NCBI GenBank assembly: GCA_003477405.1 | Contig: QUDE01000013.1 | Span: 26,396 to 90,395 of the forward strand | Source of the DNA: Ruminococcaceae bacterium AM07-15 | Lineage (GTDB): Bacteria > Bacillota > Clostridia > Oscillospirales > Butyricicoccaceae | Direction of reading: 5' to 3' | DNA length: 64,000 nucleotides | Part shown: positions 23,353 through 31,357 of the stretch, piece by piece | Position numbering within the stretch: position 1 is the first letter of the stretch | How the letters are laid out: each line of letters begins with the position of its first letter | The notes under the pieces: model-generated | Told to the model about the DNA's origin: nothing | The model's input: only the letters and a program-made list of their open reading frames with translations | Databases searched by the model: none | Program-made: the position numbers and the translations under genes

Positions 23353-26034
23353 TTAGAAGGGACTGCGGCTGCGGCGGAGACGGCCGCCGGGGCCCCGGCG
23401 CAGAATGAGCTTGCGGACAAAGTCCACCGGGATCACCGAGAAGGCCAGAAGCAGCACCAGTTGGAAAGCCGGAAGGGGCAGAGGGGAGGTACGGAACAGC
23501 GAGCCGCCCCGGTAGATCAGCAGGCACTGGACCAGCCCCACCATCACCATAATGAAAAGGAAGCGGGGGTTTTTTCCCAGATGGGCCAGCAGATTCAGCC
23601 GTTCGGTGCGGGCATTGAAGCTGTTGAACACACCACAGAAGATGAACAGGGCAAAAAATCCGGTGAGCAGATAGAAGGAGGCCTGCTGGGGAGGAAGGAC
23701 CTGGGTAAGCAGCGGCAGTTTCAGGAAGGCCAGGCAGAGCAGAATGGTGTAAAACCCCATGCACAGCACCTGATGGAGCATGGCGGAGGTAAAGATGGGT
23801 TCATCCCGCTTTTTGGGCGGCTCTTCCATGTATTCTTCCAGAGGGGCTTCTCCGGCGTAGGCCAGGGCGGCCAGGGTGTCCATGATAATGTTCACCCACA
23901 GCATCTGCACCACCGTGATGGGGTTTTCCACTCCCAGGAAGGGCCCCAGCACCGAAACACCCACGGCGCACAGGTTCATGGTCAGCTGAAAGACGATGAA
24001 CTTCCGGATGCTTTTAAAAATGGTGCGGCCATAGAGGATGGCCTTGCCGATGCTTTGGAAGTTGTCGTCCAGAATGACGATGTCCCCTGCCTCCTTGGCC
24101 ACCTCGGTGCCGCTGCCCATGGCAAAGCCCACATCGGACAGCTTGAGGGCAGGGGCGTCGTTGATGCCGTCGCCGGTCATGCCGGCCACCATCCCCATCT
24201 CCTGGGCCAGGGTGACCAGCCGGCTTTTGTCCTGGGGCATGGCCCGGGCCACCACCCGCAGCCGGGGCAGAAGGGCCTTGACCTCTTCATCGGACAGGGC
24301 GGCAAGTTCGTCATGGGTCAGGGCCAGCCGGTCATTTTCCCGGCACAGCCCGGCCTTTTCTCCCATGGCCAGGGCGGTATCCTTGTTGTCCCCGGTGATC
24401 ATCACCACCTGCACTCCGGCCCGCCGCACCTGCTCCACCGCCTTTTTCACCTGGGGCCGCAGGGTGTCGCCAATGGCGATGAGCCCCAGGAAGGTAAGGC
24501 CGGACAGAGTGTTGCCGCCCGTTTCTCCGGGGGCATAGGCCAGGGCCAGCACCCGGTAGGCCTTCTTTGTCAGCTCCTGCCAGGCCCGGCGGACTTTTTC
24601 CTGAGAAAAGGGCAGGGCAGAGCCGTCGGCGGAGAGATACTGGGTGCAGCCCGGGAGGATCTGCTCCGGCGCTCCTTTCACCAAAGTGAGGGTCTGGCCG
24701 CTGTCCCGCAGGGTCACCGCCGAAAACTTCCGGCGGCTGTCAAAGGGGGAGCGCCAGGAGGGAGCAGGGGCGGTATACTGCCGGGCCTGGGTGAGAAAAA
24801 ACTGAAGCAAGGCCCGGTCGGTGGCGTTGCCTCCCACCGGCTGGCCCTGGCCGGACAGGGTGCTTTCGTTGTTATAGGCTCCGCAGAGGAAGCACAGCCG
24901 GTAGAGTGGCAATGAGTGCTCCCGCAGGGACTGGGGGCTGGCAAAGTGCCCGCCCTCTCCGGTGACCAACTCCCGCACTTGCAGTTTGCCCCGGGTGAGG
25001 GTGCCGGTCTTGTCGGTGAACAGGATGTTCAGGCTGCCGGAGGTCTCGATGCCTACCAGCTTGCGCACCAGCACATGGTCCCGGAGCATCCGGCGCATAT
25101 TGGAGGAGAGCACCACGGTGATCATCATGGGCAGGCCCTCGGGTACGGCCACCACCAAAACGGTGACGGCCAGGGTCAGGCTTTCCAGCAAAAGCCCCAG
25201 AAACTGGGGCGGCTGGGAAAGCAGGGACAGAAGGGCCGGGGTCTGAAAGCCGGTGAGCTGCCACATTTCCCCCAGCAGGTCGGCCAGGGCCACCAGAATG
25301 GCGGCGGCAAAACCCAGTCGGCTGAGGGTGTCGGCCAGCCCTTCCAGACGCAGCTTGAGGGGGCTTTGCCGGGTGTCCTGCTGCATCTGCCGGGCCATGC
25401 CGCCATAAAATGTGCTGTCACCCACCCGTTGCACCTGCATGAGCCCATTTCCGGCGCACACCACCGTGCCCCGGAACAGCTGGTTTTCCCTGGAAAGATC
25501 CCAGCCCTCCCGGGCGCCTCCGGGGACTTTCTGGGCTTCCCGGCTTTCTCCGTTGAGGGAGGATTGGTCCACCGCCAGCTTTCCTTCCACCAGAAGGCCG
25601 TCGGCGGGAATACGCTCGCCGCTTTCCAGCAGCACCAGGTCCCCCACCACCACTTCTTCCAGAGGGATGAGGGCGATTTTTCCCTCCCGCATCACCCGGC
25701 ACCGCAGGGCCTGGGCTTCCTGCTGCAAACGGAGGAAGGCCGATTCGCTGCCGTACTCCGACAGGGTGGACACGAAGGTGGCCAGGAAAATGGCGATGGC
25801 AATGCCCACCGATTCAAACCAGTTCTGTTCTTTGAAGACAAAAAGAAGATTGAGCAAAAGGGCGGCCAGCAGAATTTTAATGATGGGGTCGCCAAAATTG
25901 CTCAGCAGCTGCTTTCCAAAACCCGACCGCCCCTGTTTGGTCAGAGCGTTGGAGCCGTGCTTTTGCCGGGATCGCTCCACAGCCTGGGGAGAAAGCCCCC
26001 GGGCGGCCAGGGAGGGGGATGTTGTCCGTTCCAT
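23353..26034 (-). CDS. Calcium-type (P2) cation-transporting P-ATPase
   Basis: An 893-residue membrane pump (897 if the GTG at 26046 is the start; neither start has an ideally spaced ribosome binding site). N-terminal cation-ATPase domain, first helices at about 55-95, actuator domain with SSLNGESREAQKVPG in place of TGES, M4 with VVAVPEGLPMMITVVLS (PEGL, a calcium-pump feature), phosphorylation site ILFTDKTGTLTRG, hinge MVAGMTGDGINDAPALK, and six C-terminal helices. It is closest to bacterial calcium-exporting ATPases. It ends in its own terminator and is divergent from the ferredoxin operon. Confidence 0.93.
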   Translation of the reverse strand: MERTTSPSLAARGLSPQAVERSRQKHGSNALTKQGRSGFGKQLLSNFGDPIIKILLAALLLNLLFVFKEQNWFESVGIAIAIFLATFVSTLSEYGSESAFLRLQQEAQALRCRVMREGKIALIPLEEVVVGDLVLLESGERIPADGLLVEGKLAVDQSSLNGESREAQKVPGGAREGWDLSRENQLFRGTVVCAGNGLMQVQRVGDSTFYGGMARQMQQDTRQSPLKLRLEGLADTLSRLGFAAAILVALADLLGEMWQLTGFQTPALLSLLSQPPQFLGLLLESLTLAVTVLVVAVPEGLPMMITVVLSSNMRRMLRDHVLVRKLVGIETSGSLNILFTDKTGTLTRGKLQVRELVTGEGGHFASPQSLREHSLPLYRLCFLCGAYNNESTLSGQGQPVGGNATDRALLQFFLTQARQYTAPAPSWRSPFDSRRKFSAVTLRDSGQTLTLVKGAPEQILPGCTQYLSADGSALPFSQEKVRRAWQELTKKAYRVLALAYAPGETGGNTLSGLTFLGLIAIGDTLRPQVKKAVEQVRRAGVQVVMITGDNKDTALAMGEKAGLCRENDRLALTHDELAALSDEEVKALLPRLRVVARAMPQDKSRLVTLAQEMGMVAGMTGDGINDAPALKLSDVGFAMGSGTEVAKEAGDIVILDDNFQSIGKAILYGRTIFKSIRKFIVFQLTMNLCAVGVSVLGPFLGVENPITVVQMLWVNIIMDTLAALAYAGEAPLEEYMEEPPKKRDEPIFTSAMLHQVLCMGFYTILLCLAFLKLPLLTQVLPPQQASFYLLTGFFALFIFCGVFNSFNARTERLNLLAHLGKNPRFLFIMVMVGLVQCLLIYRGGSLFRTSPLPLPAFQLVLLLAFSVIPVDFVRKLILRRGPGGRLRRSRSPF

Positions 26035-26112
26035 GTTTTTTTTCACACCTTTCTTTTGGGAGGGCCAGTCCTACACCTCCACTCTATGGCACGGGAAGGA
26101 AAAATATGCCCT

Positions 26113-26158
26113 TGCACCAGGAGGGGAAAGATGATATATTAGTAATTGCTTAATTACT
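26113..26158 (+). promoter_or_regulatory. Promoter and palindromic operator of the ferredoxin-ArsR operon
   Basis: TTGCAC (26113-26118), a 17-base spacer and TATATT (26136-26141). Directly after the -10 lies the inverted repeat GTAATT-GCTT-AATTAC (26143-26158), continued by more TTAATTA-type sequence. AT-rich palindromes at the start of transcription are typical ArsR-family operators, and the operon's third gene encodes an ArsR protein, so autoregulation is likely. Confidence 0.72.
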
Positions 26159-26181
26159 TAATTATTGGCAGGAGGAAAGGT

Positions 26182-26385
26182 ATGGCAGGAAAACGATTGG
26201 CCCAGGTGGGAAAAAACTGCGTGGCCTGCGGCAGCTGTCTGGAGGTGTGCCCTTTGGGGGCCATTTCCATCTGGAAGGGCGTCATCGCCCAGGTAAGCGG
26301 AGAAAAGTGTGTGGGCTGCGGAAAATGCGCCAGGGAGTGTCCGGCCTCGGCCATCCTTGTAACAGAACGGGAGGTGCAGCAATGA
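26182..26385 (+). CDS. 2[4Fe-4S] ferredoxin
   Basis: A 67-residue bacterial ferredoxin with two classical cluster motifs, CVACGSCLEVCPLGAI (about residues 15-30) and CVGCGKCARECPASAI (about 44-59), giving two [4Fe-4S] clusters for low-potential electron transfer. AGGAGG lies seven bases before the ATG. It overlaps the next gene by four bases (ATGA), so it is coupled to a membrane Fe-S protein that may exchange electrons with it. Confidence 0.93.
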   Translation: MAGKRLAQVGKNCVACGSCLEVCPLGAISIWKGVIAQVSGEKCVGCGKCARECPASAILVTEREVQQ

Positions 26386-26978
26386 AGAAAACCGGCCGGA
26401 AGCGGCCCTGGTATGAATACCTGTGGATCGTGACCCCCATTTATCTGGGGCTGGGATTTTTCAACATCCTCTTTGCCTGGCTGGGGATGATTTTCTTCTG
26501 TCTGCCCTTGATTATCGCTTTGGCTGGCGGGGGAAAACTCTATTGCAACCGCTATTGTGACCGTGGCCGGTTCTTTGCCTTGCTGGGAGGGAAACTGGGC
26601 CTGTCCTGCCGCCGTCCCACTCCACGGTGGCTGGGCAGCAAATGGTTCCGCTATGGATTTCTGATCTTCTTTTTCGCCATGTTCTTCCAGATGCTTTTCG
26701 TCACCTATCTGGTAGGGGCAGGCCAGCAGGAACTGGGTCAGACGGTGAAGCTCTTCTGGACCTTCCGCCTGCCCTGGCACTGGGCCTATCACGGCACCCT
26801 GTTTGCCCCCTGGGTGGCCCAGTTTGCCTTTGGGTTTTATTCTCTGATGCTCACTTCTACCCTCATCGGCTTCATTACCATGGTGTTGTGGATGCCCCGT
26901 TCCTGGTGCGTCTTTTGCCCCATGGGCACCATGACCCAGTTGATCTGCCGGGCGAAAGCCGGAAAGGCCCAGCCATGA
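26382..26978 (+). CDS. NapH/NosR-like membrane iron-sulfur protein
   Basis: A 198-residue protein with about four hydrophobic helices (around residues 15-50, 82-105, 120-140 and 148-170). It carries two cysteine clusters facing one side: GGKLYCNRYCDRGRFF in the first third and SWCVFCPMGTMTQLIC at the end. These are the membrane-domain motifs of the NapH/NosR/CcoG group, which moves electrons across the membrane; the usual soluble polyferredoxin tail is absent and is supplied here by the separate ferredoxin gene. The electron acceptor is unknown. ATGA overlaps occur at both ends. Confidence 0.82.
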   Translation: MKKTGRKRPWYEYLWIVTPIYLGLGFFNILFAWLGMIFFCLPLIIALAGGGKLYCNRYCDRGRFFALLGGKLGLSCRRPTPRWLGSKWFRYGFLIFFFAMFFQMLFVTYLVGAGQQELGQTVKLFWTFRLPWHWAYHGTLFAPWVAQFAFGFYSLMLTSTLIGFITMVLWMPRSWCVFCPMGTMTQLICRAKAGKAQP

Positions 26979-27274
26979 GCCGGGGGCTGGAAGAACAGGC
27001 CCGCCAGGTGGCGGAGCTTCTGGGGCGGCTGGCCAATGAAAACCGGCTTCTCATTCTGTGCGCCTTGGAGGACGGCCCCAAGACGGTGGGGCAGATCGGG
27101 GAAAAACTGCCTTCTTTGACCCGGCCCGCTCTGTCCCAGCATCTGCACCTTCTGCGGGAAGGGGGACTGGTGCAGGGGGAAAAGCAGGGACAGTATGTGG
27201 TCTATTCCCTATCGGATGAAAGACTCCCCCAGCTGCTGGGCACATTGCGCCGGCTGTACTGCCAGGGAGAATAG
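26975..27274 (+). CDS. ArsR-family regulator, BigR/SqrR-like (candidate persulfide sensor)
   Basis: A 99-residue winged-helix repressor. The recognition region is LTRPALSQHLHLLREGGLV, followed by the wing GEKQGQYVVYSLSD. Two cysteines stand at Cys29 (ILCALEDG, helix alpha-2) and Cys96 (LYC, helix alpha-5), the positions of the dithiol pair in BigR, SqrR and YgaV, which release DNA when a polysulfide bridge forms. No metal-binding CVC motif of ArsR/SmtB sensors is present. This makes reactive sulfur sensing the leading hypothesis (inference from family features). It overlaps the membrane Fe-S gene by four bases. Confidence 0.87.
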   Translation: MSRGLEEQARQVAELLGRLANENRLLILCALEDGPKTVGQIGEKLPSLTRPALSQHLHLLREGGLVQGEKQGQYVVYSLSDERLPQLLGTLRRLYCQGE

Positions 27275-27278
27275 GCTT

Positions 27279-27311
27279 CCTCTTGCGGGCAAGAGGCAGA
27301 TGGGGTATACT
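27279..27311 (+). promoter_or_regulatory. Promoter of trmO with overlapping perfect palindrome
   Basis: TTGCGG (27283-27288), a 17-base spacer and TATACT (27306-27311). The perfect palindrome CCTCTTGC-GG-GCAAGAGG (27279-27296) covers the -35. It could be an operator, or the hairpin of a weak terminator for the operon ending at 27274. Confidence 0.6.
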
Positions 27312-27334
27312 GGAAGAAAAAAGGAGGGGATGGG

Positions 27335-27784
27335 ATGGAAGAGCTGCGTCTGCATCCAGTGGGGCATATCCGACGGGAAGGAGAGCGGGTCTTTGTGGAG
27401 ATTCTGCCTGCATACCGTCCGGCCCTCAAGGGCATTGAGGAATATGAGTACCTCCATCTTTTGTGGTGGTTTGATCAGAGCCAGGACCCTCACAGCAGAG
27501 AAAGGCTGCTGGTGAAAACACCTCATGCCAACGCTCCCGAACGGCTGGGGGTCTTTGCCACCCGCACACCCCACCGGCCCAATCCCATCGCTCTGGATGT
27601 GGTGAAGGTCTATTGGGTGAACCACGGAAAGGGCCTTTTGCGCATCGATCAAAGCGATGCCTGGGACGGCACACCGGTGCTGGATATCAAGCCCTATGTC
27701 CCCGGCTGCGATCGGGTGGAGGGGGCAGGAACGCCCGCCTGGCACCAGGGCTGGGCCCAAAGCCGTGCCGAAAAAACAGAATAG
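27335..27784 (+). CDS. trmO: TsaA/TrmO-like tRNA methyltransferase
   Basis: A 149-residue protein covering one TsaA beta-barrel domain: HPVGHIRREGERVFVEI at the start, YEYLHLLWWFDQSQD, and the signature GVFATRTPHRPNPIALDVVK. TrmO methylates N6 of threonylcarbamoyl-adenosine 37 in certain tRNAs using SAM. It is single-domain, lacking the C-terminal extension of the E. coli protein, as is usual in Firmicutes and archaea. It is transcribed from its own promoter and is followed by a terminator duplicated around repeat element C. Confidence 0.88.
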   Translation: MEELRLHPVGHIRREGERVFVEILPAYRPALKGIEEYEYLHLLWWFDQSQDPHSRERLLVKTPHANAPERLGVFATRTPHRPNPIALDVVKVYWVNHGKGLLRIDQSDAWDGTPVLDIKPYVPGCDRVEGAGTPAWHQGWAQSRAEKTE

Positions 27785-27793
27785 GAAAACAAA

Positions 27794-27818
27794 AAAGCCG
27801 CCCTTATGGGGCGGCTTT
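27794..27818 (+). terminator. Terminator hairpin, proximal copy flanking repeat element C
   Basis: Stem AAAGCCGCCC/GGGCGGCTTT, 9 bases after trmO. Only three Ts follow before the repeat element begins. It is repeated with one mismatch at 28004-28028. Confidence 0.8.
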
Positions 27819-28003
27819 GAGTGAGTCGAAAAAGTGGCAAAAGCCACTTTTTCGAGTTTTTGCAAGGGTCTTCATGCACGCCTTTGGCGCACACTTGCCC
27901 CTTGAGAGGTGCAAAAATCGACGCGCAGGTCGCCGTTTTTTGCAAATTGATTAAGGGTAGGGCAAACGGTTTCTTTTCGCTATCTAGGTTTTTCGGCAGT
28001 CTG
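27819..28003 (+). repeat. Dispersed structured intergenic element, copy C
   Basis: A 185-base element in the same direction as trmO. Hairpin 1 is TCGAAAAAGTGGC/GCCACTTTTTCGA with an AAAA loop, followed by TTTTTGCAAGGG...CCCCTTGAGAGGTGC (hairpin 2 with inner ACGCC/GGCG arm), hairpin 3 GCAAAAATCG...TTTTTTGC, and a tail GATTAAGGGTAGGGCAAACG ending GGCAGTCT. It aligns end to end with copies A and D at the same length. Confidence 0.92.
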
Positions 28004-28031
28004 AAAGCCGCCCTTTTGGGGCGGCTTTTTT
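28004..28031. terminator. Terminator hairpin, distal copy flanking repeat element C
   Basis: Stem AAAGCCGCCC/GGGCGGCTTT followed by a T run to 28031. Convergent to the minus-strand flavoprotein gene, 40 bases before that gene's end; it can serve both directions. Confidence 0.88.
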
Positions 28032-28071
28032 CTCTGTTTTGCAAAATATAACGAAGATATAACTTTTAGTA

Positions 28072-29553
28072 TTATAAATGGAATTCCTGGCCTTCCAGAG
28101 CGCAAAGGCGCTGTAAGGTGAATTTGGCCATGGTCAGCGCGGCGGACAGGCCGCCGGGAGGCTGGAGCCATTGGCCGGTGAGCAGGCAGTTGTCCACTCC
28201 GGGCACCGAGCCGGGGCTGTTTTGCAGCTTGCCGCCGGGGGCCAGGTAGAAGCCCATGGGGGAGCCTTTGTAGGCCCCGGTGACCCGGTGGAAGCTGGCA
28301 GGGGTAACGGCACTGAGCAGGCGGGCCTGGCTCAGAGAGGGCAGGGCCTGCTCCAGTTTTTCCTTGATCATCACGGCCACCCGGTGCTTTTCCACCCCGT
28401 AGGCCTCCTTGTTCTGGGACAGACGGAGCCAGGCGTCGCACTGGTGCTCGCTTTGGTTGATCTGGCAGGAAAGCAGGGTGAAACCGTTGGGAGCGCCGCC
28501 AGGGTGCCGCCGCAGCCACAGGGTATCGTATGTCTCTCCGGCCAGGGAGAAGGGGGGACAGGGCAGCAAAGCCGGGGCCTCCAGGGGCAGAGGGCTTTGG
28601 CCGGGAATGGCCAGATAGACGGTGAGAAAGCTGGAGACCGGGTATTTTTCCGGAGCGCTGTACCACCCTCCCAGCAGAGGGTCCAGATAGGAAGGCCCCA
28701 GCAGACGGCTGCGCACCAGCCAGGGATCACAGGCGCAGATCACATAATCCCCCAAAGCGGTGCGTCCGCTGCGCAGCAGCAGCCCTCGGGCCCGGTTGCC
28801 GGAGAGCAGAATACGCTCTACCCCCTGACCGGTGAAGAGCTGGCCCCCATGGGTCTCCAGAGCGGCGGCCATCCGCTGGGCCAGCATGGCTCCCTGGGGC
28901 AGGTACAGCCCGTGGGGATGGAGGGCTTGCCCCAGCCACAGAAGGGCAAAGGAAGCCGAAGCCCCCGGCGGGGGCGTTTTTTCCAGCAGGGCCTGGAGCA
29001 GAGGATGGTGAAAGGAGCGGGCATATTCCCCGGCGCTTTGCCGGGCATAGGGCAAAAGCCGGCCACGGGCGGTAAGGTGGGCACCCAGGCGCACCTTTTC
29101 CCAGGCCATCATCATATCCAGGGGCTTTTCCTGGGGAAAGGACAGCTGGCAGGTGCGGCGCAGCAGGCGGCACAGCTCGCCGATTTCCGGGCCGTCCTGG
29201 GGCGAAAGGTGGAGCATAGCCTCTTCCAGATCCTCCGGACAGCGGAACAGGGGAAGCGCGGTCTGCCCCTGTCCCAGGGAAAAGGCCAGGACAGGCTGTG
29301 CTTCCCCTGGGCCCATTTCCTCCCCCAAAGCCCCTACGGCCTGCCACAGAGGGCGCATTTCGCCGCCGGGAGCGGCGCCGGACAGCCAGCGGGGCCCGGT
29401 GTCCAGGCGGAACCCACGCCGGGTCCACCCGGCGCACAGTCCGCCCGGTTGGGCGTTTTTTTCATAGACTTCCACCTGAAAGCCGTTTTTTGCGGCCAGT
29501 ACCCCGGCGGCCAGGCCGGAAATGCCGCCGCCTACAATGAGCAGCTTTGCCAT
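28072..29553 (-). CDS. Phytoene-desaturase-like NAD(P)/FAD oxidoreductase
   Basis: A 493-residue flavoprotein. The N-terminal dinucleotide-binding motif is LLIVGGGISGLAAGVLAA, followed by VEVYEKNAQPGGLC, where the ADP ribose is bound, and the C-terminal FAD-closing block is NCLLTGQWLQPPGGLSAAL. This is the CrtI/retinol-saturase-like amine-oxidoreductase superfamily. No carotenoid or isoprenoid genes are nearby, so the substrate is open. It is followed on the same strand, upstream by 33 bases, by a membrane protein gene of unknown function. Confidence 0.86.
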   Translation of the reverse strand: MAKLLIVGGGISGLAAGVLAAKNGFQVEVYEKNAQPGGLCAGWTRRGFRLDTGPRWLSGAAPGGEMRPLWQAVGALGEEMGPGEAQPVLAFSLGQGQTALPLFRCPEDLEEAMLHLSPQDGPEIGELCRLLRRTCQLSFPQEKPLDMMMAWEKVRLGAHLTARGRLLPYARQSAGEYARSFHHPLLQALLEKTPPPGASASFALLWLGQALHPHGLYLPQGAMLAQRMAAALETHGGQLFTGQGVERILLSGNRARGLLLRSGRTALGDYVICACDPWLVRSRLLGPSYLDPLLGGWYSAPEKYPVSSFLTVYLAIPGQSPLPLEAPALLPCPPFSLAGETYDTLWLRRHPGGAPNGFTLLSCQINQSEHQCDAWLRLSQNKEAYGVEKHRVAVMIKEKLEQALPSLSQARLLSAVTPASFHRVTGAYKGSPMGFYLAPGGKLQNSPGSVPGVDNCLLTGQWLQPPGGLSAALTMAKFTLQRLCALEGQEFHL

Positions 29554-29586
29554 ATGGATTCCTCCTTTCTTCCAAAAATAGGCCGG

Positions 29587-30339
29587 TCACAGCCCTCGGT
29601 GATGCAGAACAAAGAAATAGACCAAAAGGGAAAAGGCCCCGAAAGCTAAAAGCACACAGGGGGCATAGAGAAAAAGAGGCAGCGCCCCCACGGCCGGATG
29701 GCACAGATAGGCCAGAAGGCAAAAAAGCAGCAGAGCCGTCCCGCTGCCAAGAATGCCCCAAAGTCCTTTTTTCTCCCGGGTGTTCTGGCCCCAGGAGGAG
29801 CTGGTTTTCCTTTGCAGCAGGCCAGCAAGCTCCTCCGCCCCTTCCAGACGGCGGGAGAGCAGATAGACCGGCCCATGGCCCTGCAAGCGCAGGAGAAAAT
29901 AGGTGCGGTGGGGCACAATGGCCTCCACCCGGGTGATCTTCCGGGCCCCCAGAGGGATGGAGGGATTCTGAGCCAGGGAAGAAAGGATGCGCTGGGTCGT
30001 TCGTGCGCCCTGGAAAAAGCCCAGCACTTTGCCCGATGCAAACGCCCGGGCGTCAAAGACATACAACTCCCCCTGAAGGTCCTCAAAGAACAGAGTGCAC
30101 TCCATGGCGCTTTTCCGCCCCAGGTTCAGGGCAAGCACACCCATGAGAAGGGCGGTGCCCAGGCAGAGAAAAAGGGAAGGGAGGGCTTTATTTGTTCCCA
30201 GAGGCATCAGCACCATGGCCCCGCCTACCGACAAAAGCAGCCCCAGAAGCAGGATTCCGCCTATGCTTCCCAGCAGGAAGCGGATGTAATGTCCCTTTTT
30301 CCCCAGATGGGGGCTGGCCCACATCCGCCGCTTTTCCAT
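29587..30339 (-). CDS. Hypothetical four-helix membrane protein
   Basis: A 250-residue protein I cannot assign. Predicted membrane helices are at about residues 20-46, 53-71, 197-216 and 219-245, with a soluble middle part of about 120 residues holding LFFEDLQGELYVFDARAF and SIPLGARKITRVEAIVP, resembling a cytosolic PH-like beta fold between two helical hairpins. Start 30339 is chosen for GGGGAG about eight bases upstream; the frame stays open to 30486 but without plausible protein. It sits between sigK and the flavoprotein gene, all on the minus strand. Confidence 0.75.
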   Translation of the reverse strand: MEKRRMWASPHLGKKGHYIRFLLGSIGGILLLGLLLSVGGAMVLMPLGTNKALPSLFLCLGTALLMGVLALNLGRKSAMECTLFFEDLQGELYVFDARAFASGKVLGFFQGARTTQRILSSLAQNPSIPLGARKITRVEAIVPHRTYFLLRLQGHGPVYLLSRRLEGAEELAGLLQRKTSSSWGQNTREKKGLWGILGSGTALLLFCLLAYLCHPAVGALPLFLYAPCVLLAFGAFSLLVYFFVLHHRGL

Positions 30340-30407
30340 TCCTGTTTCTCCCCTTTGGCCCGGTGTTTTTCTTATCATACCCGAAATGGGGCACAAAGGC
30401 AATGGGA

Positions 30408-31097
30408 TCAGTCCTCCAAAGCCCGGCGCAGCTTGAGCAGAGCCTTTTTTTCCAGGCGGGACACATAGGAGCGGGAAATGCCGCATTTTTCCGCCACCTC
30501 CCGCTGGGGCAAGGGCTGGGTGTCATACAGGCCGTAACGCATGACGATGATCTGCTTTTCCCGGCTTTCCAGCACCTGGTCCACCTTTTCCAGCAGCTGC
30601 TGCTGCCTCTCGTCCTGCTCCAGTTTTTCCATCATGTCCTCATCGCAGCGGATCACATCCACCAAAGAGAGCACATTGCCGTCCTTGTCGCTGTCGATGG
30701 GCTCGGAGAGGGACACTTCGCAGCTTTGCTTTTTCCGGGAGCGGAAATGCATCAGGATCTCGTTTTCGATGCACCGGGAAGCATAGGTGGCCAGGCGTGC
30801 TCCTTTGCTGGCATCAAAGGAGGAGATGGCTTTGATGAGCCCAAAGGTGCCGATGGAGATCAGATCGTCCTGTTCCTCCCGGGCCGCATAGTATTTTTTG
30901 ATCACATGGGCCACAAGACGCAGATTGTGCTCGATCAGGGTGTTCCGGGCGCTCAGATCCCCCTGGGCCCATTTTTCCAGAGCTTCCCGCTCTTCGGCGG
31001 CGGTGAGGGGCCGGGGGAAGGAGCCGGCGGCGGGGGATACCCGCAGCATCAGATAAAGAGAATTGACAAACAAAAAGGCGGCGGCTGGCATGAGCAT
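30408..31097 (-). CDS. sigK: RNA polymerase sporulation sigma factor SigK (uninterrupted)
   Basis: A 229-residue sigma-70 family factor for late mother-cell gene expression. The N-terminal hydrophobic stretch (about residues 1-20, PAAAFLFVNSLYLML) is the membrane-associated pro-sequence removed by SpoIVFB. Region 2 has RNTLIEHNLRLVAHVIKKY, DLISIGTFGLIKAI and ATYASRCIENEILMH; region 4 has PQREVAEKCGISRSYVSRLE. Start 31097 is chosen with GGAGG ten bases upstream; ATGs at 31106 and 31091 are possible. The gene is continuous, with no skin-type insertion. It implies the organism, or its recent ancestor, forms spores. Confidence 0.93.
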   Translation of the reverse strand: MLMPAAAFLFVNSLYLMLRVSPAAGSFPRPLTAAEEREALEKWAQGDLSARNTLIEHNLRLVAHVIKKYYAAREEQDDLISIGTFGLIKAISSFDASKGARLATYASRCIENEILMHFRSRKKQSCEVSLSEPIDSDKDGNVLSLVDVIRCDEDMMEKLEQDERQQQLLEKVDQVLESREKQIIVMRYGLYDTQPLPQREVAEKCGISRSYVSRLEKKALLKLRRALED

Positions 31098-31203
31098 AGC
31101 AAACATTCCTCCCAACAAGTTCCGTAGTAGCAGGATATTCCCCCAGGCCTTGTCTGTTGCAAGTCCGGGGAAAAACCTTCCATAAAGGAGGAAAGGGCGG
31201 CGG

Positions 31204-31232
31204 TTGACAAGGAAAAAAGAGCATGCTAACAT
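31204..31232 (+). promoter_or_regulatory. Promoter of the MATE exporter leader
   Basis: TTGACA (31204-31209), 17 bases, TAACAT (31227-31232) preceded by TGC (extended -10). Transcription would begin near 31239, about 120 bases before the MATE start codon. Confidence 0.7.
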
Positions 31233-31245
31233 ATATTTATACATC

Positions 31246-31321
31246 GGAGGGCAAGCCCCGAAGCAAAGGGACGGCCGGATAAGATGGCGGGAGAGTTCCC
31301 GTTTTCTTATCCGGCTTTTTT
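31246..31321 (+). promoter_or_regulatory. Structured leader with intrinsic terminator: candidate attenuator or riboswitch
   Basis: Between a good promoter and the MATE start lies a complete terminator: a 10-base-pair stem (31274-31283 with 31306-31315), an inner CGGGA/TCCCG helix and six Ts (31316-31321). Upstream of it a short leader holds GGGC-AA-GCCCC and GCAAAGGGACGGCC. No plus-strand gene precedes it that would need this terminator, so conditional readthrough is the simplest explanation. I could not match it to a known riboswitch class; the aptamer would be unusually short. Confidence 0.6.
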
Positions 31322-31357
31322 GATATCAGGAGCGCTTGCAGAAAAGGAGAAGAAAGA

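Noticed and set aside
31246..31321. A c-di-GMP, guanidine or fluoride riboswitch upstream of the MATE gene
   Set aside because: Only short fragments such as GCAA and GGGACG are shared, in the wrong order and without the required helices.
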